A stretch of DNA of 12,700 nucleotides. Source: Bacillota bacterium. Its GTDB lineage: Bacteria; Bacillota; Dehalobacteriia; UBA4068; UBA4997. Location of the stretch: contig JAFQHB010000136.1 in the NCBI GenBank assembly GCA_017398165.1, positions 1 to 12,700 on the forward strand, given 5' to 3'. Numbering within the stretch: the first letter of the stretch is position 1; each line of letters begins with the position of its first letter. A program made the position numbers and the translations under genes. Positions 9,757 to 12,700 of this stretch are shown here, piece by piece. The notes under the pieces are model-generated. The model ran no database searches. It was given only the letters and a program-made list of their open reading frames with translations, and had not been told where the DNA came from.

Positions 9757-9798
9757 CGGCGCAGCAGCAAAAAGCAGTAAATACGAGGAGGTGTGATG

Positions 9799-10983
9799 AT
9801 GGCTGATATCCCCAACGGTCTGCAGCATTGGCTGGAGATCGATCTGGACAAGCTGACCGGCAATCTGGACAGAATACGGCAAAGGCTGACACCCGGGACA
9901 GGGCTGATAGCGGTGGTGAAGAACGACGCCTATGGCTTTGGCGCGGTGCCCTGTGCGCGGGCGCTGGCGGCTGCCGGGGCGGATATGCTGGCCGTCACCA
10001 CACCGGAGGAAGCGCTGGAACTGCGGCTGGCGGGCATTGATGCGCCGGTGCTGGTTTTTTTGCCGGTGCAGGCGGGCGAGGAACATATCTATGCCGAATA
10101 CCGGCTGACGGCAACGGTGGACGGGCTGCGTGCAGCGCGATTGCTCTCCGGACTGGGTGTGGATTGCCATTTGAAGCTGAATACCGGTATGAACCGCTTT
10201 GGTATCGAGCCGGATGAGCTGGCCGACGTACTGGCCGAGCTGGCACTGCCCGGGGCGGCACGGCTGACGGGTGTGTATTCTCATCTGGCAACGGCACTGG
10301 AGAAGGACGAGCATTATGCCCGGCGGCAGATCGCGCTTTTTGCCAAAATGCGGGATCAGGTACTGGCGGCAGGGTTTGCCGGGGTGAGCTTTCATCTGGC
10401 CAATTCGGCAGGGATGCTGCGCTACCCGGAGGCGCATTTCTCGGCCGTGCGGGTGGGCTCGGCGCTGTACGGCCAGTTGGTGATGGCGCGCGCCTGCGGG
10501 CTGGAGCTGCAGGACCCGATACGTGCCTGTGCGCGGGTGGCGGCGCTGCGCAGCCTGAAGAAAGGCGAATGTGTCGGCTATGGCAGTGAATTCACCGCGC
10601 CGCGGGATATGGATATCGCCGTCATCCCCTGGGGCTACGGTGATGGCTTCGGCGTGAGCGTGGATGCGCGGGAGCTGACGGTGAGAGACAGTGTGCAGAC
10701 TATGAGCCGCAATATCGGCCGGCTGGTGACCGGCAGGTATCAGCGCGGCGTGTGGCGGGACGGCAAACTGCTGCCGGTGCTGGGCAGGGTGGCGATGCAG
10801 AGTATGATGGTGGATGCTACCGGCCATAATGTGCATATCGGTGATATCGTGAACGTGCCGCAGCGCAAGGTAACGACATCTGCCCGGCTGCCGCGGGTGT
10901 ATATGCAGGGCGGCAGGATCACCGAGGTACGATCTTTGCTGGTGCCATATCGGCTGATGTGCCCCGATCCCGCAGGATATTGA
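9799..10983 (+). CDS. alr: Alanine racemase (PLP-dependent)
   Basis: Alr interconverts L- and D-alanine in the cytoplasm, supplying D-Ala for peptidoglycan. At 394 residues it has family length, with an N-terminal TIM barrel and C-terminal beta domain. Visible elements are the PLP lysine in AVVKNDAYGFG (Lys41), the KLNTGMNR segment with the lysine (126) and arginine (133) matching the carbamylated Lys and its partner Arg, VRVGSALYG binding PLP, and the second catalytic base Tyr261 in VGYGSEF from the partner subunit. Departures from the norm are KLNTG instead of K-x-DTG, and AMQSM (Gln334) where most enzymes have a CMD-type sequence with Asp. A related amino-acid racemase is therefore possible. 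GAGGAGG at 9785-9791 best fits ATG 9799 (7 nt); GTG 9793 and ATG 9796 are alternatives. The fem-type gene lies just upstream. Confidence 0.88.
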   Translation: MADIPNGLQHWLEIDLDKLTGNLDRIRQRLTPGTGLIAVVKNDAYGFGAVPCARALAAAGADMLAVTTPEEALELRLAGIDAPVLVFLPVQAGEEHIYAEYRLTATVDGLRAARLLSGLGVDCHLKLNTGMNRFGIEPDELADVLAELALPGAARLTGVYSHLATALEKDEHYARRQIALFAKMRDQVLAAGFAGVSFHLANSAGMLRYPEAHFSAVRVGSALYGQLVMARACGLELQDPIRACARVAALRSLKKGECVGYGSEFTAPRDMDIAVIPWGYGDGFGVSVDARELTVRDSVQTMSRNIGRLVTGRYQRGVWRDGKLLPVLGRVAMQSMMVDATGHNVHIGDIVNVPQRKVTTSARLPRVYMQGGRITEVRSLLVPYRLMCPDPAGY

Positions 10984-11022
10984 AAAAAAACGCGCCAAAT
11001 CCCGCAAGATGTAAAAAAGTAC

Positions 11023-11051
11023 TTGCAAGTTAAGCTTTATAGTGATAGAAT
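11023..11051 (+). promoter_or_regulatory. Strong vegetative promoter for hup
   Basis: TTGCAA (11023-11028), a 17-nt spacer and TAGAAT (11046-11051) form a near-consensus sigma-A promoter. An A-rich stretch (GTAAAAAAGTA, from 11011) just upstream resembles an UP element. Transcription would begin near 11058, leaving a leader of about 75 nt. This suits the high expression expected of HU and separates hup from alr. Confidence 0.82.
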
Positions 11052-11132
11052 AATACAGGATTTCAAGCGGCTTGTCCGCGGCGGCATTAGGCTCCCGGAG
11101 GCTGACTTAGTTATATTTTGGAGGGAAATAAA

Positions 11133-11408
11133 TTGAACAAGACTGAACTGATCAATGCGATCGCTGAAGAAACTGAACTGTCGAAAAAAGATGCCGGCAA
11201 GGCTGTCGAAGCATTCATCAACGTAGTTACCAAAGCCCTGCAGGCTGAGGAAAAAGTACAGCTGATCGGCTTTGGTACTTTCGAAGTACGTGAGAGAGCT
11301 GCTCGTGAGGGCCACAACCCCCAGACCGGCGAGAAGATCGCTATTGCTGCTGCCAAGATCCCGGCATTCAAAGCCGGCAAGGCTCTGAAAGACAACGTAG
11401 CGAAATAA
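11133..11408 (+). CDS. hup: HU family DNA-binding protein
   Basis: HU is the abundant dimeric nucleoid protein that bends and wraps DNA. The 91-residue length is exactly that of typical bacterial HU. The N-terminal helices start MNKTELINAIAEE; the signature GFGTFEVRERAAREGHNP spans about residues 46-63, with the DNA-intercalating Pro63 in the beta arm; the end is IPAFKAGKALKDNVAK. The start is a TTG (11133), 7 nt after GGAGGG (11120-11125); the in-frame TTG at 11118 overlaps that Shine-Dalgarno and would add residues foreign to the family. Codons are narrower and less GC-rich than those of neighbours (many GAA, AAA and GCT), as expected for a highly expressed gene. It has its own strong promoter and an intrinsic terminator. 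Confidence 0.97.
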   Translation: MNKTELINAIAEETELSKKDAGKAVEAFINVVTKALQAEEKVQLIGFGTFEVRERAAREGHNPQTGEKIAIAAAKIPAFKAGKALKDNVAK

Positions 11409-11472
11409 GCGGCGGAATAATCAGCGAAATGCGTTAAGCCGGGAGACGGCAGAATGCAGAATGATGAAAACG

Positions 11473-11500
11473 GGGGAGGGCGGTTTTGCTCTCCTCTTTT
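11473..11500 (+). terminator. Intrinsic terminator of hup, close in front of rqcP
   Basis: Bases 11473-11481 pair with 11488-11496 (nine pairs, two of them G-U) around a GGTTTT loop and run into TTTT (11497-11500) then GATTT. It lies 65 nt after the hup stop and only 27 nt before the rqcP start codon, with no room for a promoter in between, so rqcP may depend on read-through. Confidence 0.85.
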
Positions 11501-11527
11501 GATTTATAACGGCGGAGGTAAAAAACC

Positions 11528-11806
11528 ATGCGGCTGGATAAATTTTTGAAGGTATCGCGCCTGATAAAGCGGCGCACGGTGGCCAAGGACGTCAGCGGGG
11601 CGGGTAAAATATTGATCAACGGGCGTATCGCCAAGCCCTCTACCGATGTGCAGGTGGGCGATAAGCTGACGCTGCTTTTTGGCCGCCGCGAGGTAGAGCT
11701 GGAGATATTGGAGGTCGCCGATACCAAGCGTGCCGATCAGGCGGCACAGATGTACCGTATCCTGCGTGAGCAGACGGTCGGTGCGGATGATGACCGGGCT
11801 TTTTGA
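11528..11806 (+). CDS. rqcP: RqcP, S4-domain ribosome quality control factor
   Basis: RqcP (formerly YabO, Hsp15-like) binds stalled 50S subunits carrying peptidyl-tRNA and works with RqcH to add C-terminal alanine tails that mark the nascent chain for degradation. The 92-residue protein begins with a clear S4 RNA-binding domain: MRLDKFLKVSRLIKRRTVAK, then GAGKILINGRIAKPSTDVQVGD, the usual R-L-D-K-x-L start and N-G-x-x-x-K-P-S turn. An acidic tail follows. GGAGG (11514-11518) is 9 nt from the ATG. Its place between hup and yabP is the conserved arrangement in many Bacillota, which supports orthology. An efficient terminator lies just upstream and another follows. Confidence 0.94.
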   Translation: MRLDKFLKVSRLIKRRTVAKDVSGAGKILINGRIAKPSTDVQVGDKLTLLFGRREVELEILEVADTKRADQAAQMYRILREQTVGADDDRAF

Positions 11807-11872
11807 GGTATTGCCGATATTATAGTGTCGTGATAATCGTGATAATATAGATGTGATGACTGCGATAGTGAC

Positions 11873-11907
11873 GCCCTGCGTATATGTGTATATGCGCGGG
11901 GCTTTTT
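11873..11907 (+). terminator. Intrinsic terminator after rqcP
   Basis: Bases 11873-11885 pair with 11890-11902 over 13 pairs without a mismatch (two G-U) around a GTGT loop, followed directly by TTTTT (11903-11907) and GTTT. It separates the vegetative hup-rqcP unit from the sporulation genes yabP-yabQ. Confidence 0.91.
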
Positions 11908-11925
11908 GTTTGGCACGGTGCTGCC

Positions 11926-11969
11926 GGTCGGGCTGATATTGCCGCAGACCGCCGCATATCAGCCCGACC
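11926..11969 (+). repeat. Perfect 14-bp inverted repeat upstream of yabP
   Basis: Arms 11926-11939 and 11956-11969 (GGTCGGGCTGATAT and its complement) match perfectly across a 16-nt loop. GCC (11923-11925) and GGC (11973-11975) add three pairs beyond a CAC bulge. No T tract follows on either strand, so it is not an intrinsic terminator. It overlaps the predicted yabP promoter. Confidence 0.7.
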
Positions 11970-11982
11970 CACGGCATATACC
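11954..11982 (+). promoter_or_regulatory. Possible sporulation sigma-E promoter for yabP-yabQ
   Basis: GCATATC (11954-11960) matches six of seven positions of the sigma-E -35 pattern KMATATT, and CATATACC (11975-11982) matches six of eight of the -10 pattern CATACAMT, with a 14-nt spacer as usual for sigma-E. yabP and yabQ belong to the sigma-E regulon in B. subtilis. The 214-bp gap 11807-12020 otherwise holds the rqcP terminator and the inverted repeat. Confidence 0.42.
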
Positions 11983-12020
11983 ATAATTAAAAGCATAATA
12001 TGGGGCAGTGTGATGAGGAT

Positions 12021-12299
12021 ATGAGCAACGAGGCCAAGAGCAATACCATTATGATTCGGGACGGCAAGCTGCTGGAGCTGCAGGGCGTGCTGCGGGTGGA
12101 TGATTTTGATAAGGACACCATCAATCTGGATACTAACCTGGGGCCGCTGGTCATCCGGGGCAAGGAGCTGCATATCGCGCAGTTATTACTGGAACACGAG
12201 GCGCTGACGGTAGAGGGCGAGATCGTATCGGTGGTTTTTGAGGACGGCAGGGGCGGTGCGAAGAAGCAGGGCAGTTTCTTCAAACGGCTGACCAGATAG
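12021..12299 (+). CDS. yabP: Sporulation protein YabP
   Basis: YabP is a mother-cell protein needed for normal spore formation; it is small, soluble and related to YqfC. The 92-residue protein shows the family pattern: MIRDGKLLELQGVLRVDDFD (11-30), a regular strand TINLDTNLGPLVIRGKELHI (33-52) and a LTVEGEIVSVVFED segment (62-75), then a basic tail. The start is uncertain: ATG 12021 has only a GAGG two bases too close, while ATG 12000 has no Shine-Dalgarno at all and lies barely downstream of the predicted sigma-E start site, so 12021 is preferred. yabQ follows 12 bp after the stop. Its presence implies that the lineage makes spores, or did so recently. Confidence 0.88.
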   Translation: MSNEAKSNTIMIRDGKLLELQGVLRVDDFDKDTINLDTNLGPLVIRGKELHIAQLLLEHEALTVEGEIVSVVFEDGRGGAKKQGSFFKRLTR

Positions 12300-12311
12300 G
12301 GGGCGCCGTAA

Positions 12312-12700
12312 ATGGACAGGGCAGAGCTGCAGGCGGTGCAGTTGGCGCTGGCGTTGGTGCTGGGTCTGGGATTGGGTTTTTTTTATGATTTGTACCGGGT
12401 GTGGTTTCGCAGCGCCCGCGGTGCTATCCGCAAAGGTTTGGGGGATATCATCTGGTGGCTGCTGGCTCTGACATACAGCCTGGTGGCGCTTTACAAAATC
12501 AATGGTATGGAGCTGCGGTTGCCGGTATTGGTGCTGGCGGCGGCGGGCGTGTGCCTGTATATGGGCTTTTTCAGCCCGGTGATCTTCCCGGGGCTGCACC
12601 GGCTGGTGGGCTGGATGGTACATATCGTGCGCTGGTTGTGGCGTATGCTGGGGCGGCTGCTGGCGCTGGTGCTGCTGCCGGTGGTGTGGGCGGCGGATGC
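12312..12700 (+). CDS. yabQ: Spore cortex membrane protein YabQ, 3' end outside the window
   Basis: YabQ is a membrane protein required for spore cortex peptidoglycan synthesis. The open frame runs from ATG 12312 to the window end (129 codons seen, no stop). It shows hydrophobic segments at about residues 9-25, 45-62, 70-87 and 113-126. Family hallmarks are GFFYDLYRVW (22-31) just after the first segment, DIIWWLLALTYSLVALYKIN (45-64) followed by GMELRL, and a SPVIFPGL turn (88-95). GGGGG straddling the yabP stop (12299-12303) is the ribosome binding site, 8 nt from the ATG. The 12-bp gap to yabP indicates one operon; in related genomes a divIC-type division gene usually comes next, which cannot be checked here. 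Confidence 0.9.
   Translation, partial: MDRAELQAVQLALALVLGLGLGFFYDLYRVWFRSARGAIRKGLGDIIWWLLALTYSLVALYKINGMELRLPVLVLAAAGVCLYMGFFSPVIFPGLHRLVGWMVHIVRWLWRMLGRLLALVLLPVVWAAD

Noticed and set aside
11444..11466. CAGAATG repeated in tandem before the hup terminator
   Set aside because: Two short copies only, with no dyad or spacing that suggests function; easily due to chance.

Overview
The window is GC-rich, gene-dense bacterial chromosome with every gene on the + strand. Ribosome binding sites are strong GGAGG types and starts include GTG and TTG. The hup-rqcP-yabP-yabQ order, with the sporulation genes yabP and yabQ, points to the Bacillota (Firmicutes) and to an endospore former or a descendant of one. 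A high-GC clostridial or Negativicutes-type genome is my best guess, but the sequence alone does not settle the class.

Layout. Positions 1-3877 hold the 3' part of sbcD and all of sbcC, overlapping by 4 nt; they encode the SbcCD (Mre11/Rad50-type) double-strand-break nuclease. Positions 3921-4256 encode a small cysteine-rich protein with a PAS-like core, closed by a strong intrinsic terminator (4265-4306). A near-consensus promoter (4450-4478) then drives a PaaI-type hotdog thioesterase (4563-5033) and argS (5033-6721), which overlap by 1 nt. After a 172-bp spacer with two hairpins comes a CTP synthase homologue (6894-8456). A 175-bp spacer and a cell-wall pair follow: a FemAB-type aminoacyltransferase (8632-9756) and an alanine racemase (9799-10983). 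A strong promoter (11023-11051) drives hup (HU, 11133-11408), which is terminated at 11473-11500. Then come rqcP (11528-11806) with its own terminator (11873-11907), a perfect 14-bp inverted repeat overlapping a possible sigma-E promoter, yabP (12021-12299) and the start of yabQ (12312 to the window end).

How the genes fit together. Most are housekeeping: DNA repair, tRNA charging, nucleotide synthesis, wall precursors, chromosome packing and ribosome rescue. The last two belong to spore formation. Three terminators and two good promoters divide the region into short transcription units.

The most unusual content is the CTP synthase homologue. Its fold and many signature motifs are intact, but Gly stands where the glutaminase nucleophile Cys should be, the oxyanion-hole PGGFG is PDGFG, the GGTMRLG segment is degraded, and the Mg2+-ligand Asp (Asp72 in E. 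coli) is Ala. It cannot be a normal glutamine-dependent CTP synthase. It is either ammonia-dependent, a paralogue with a new job, or decaying. No CRISPR array, insertion sequence, tRNA or rRNA was recognised.
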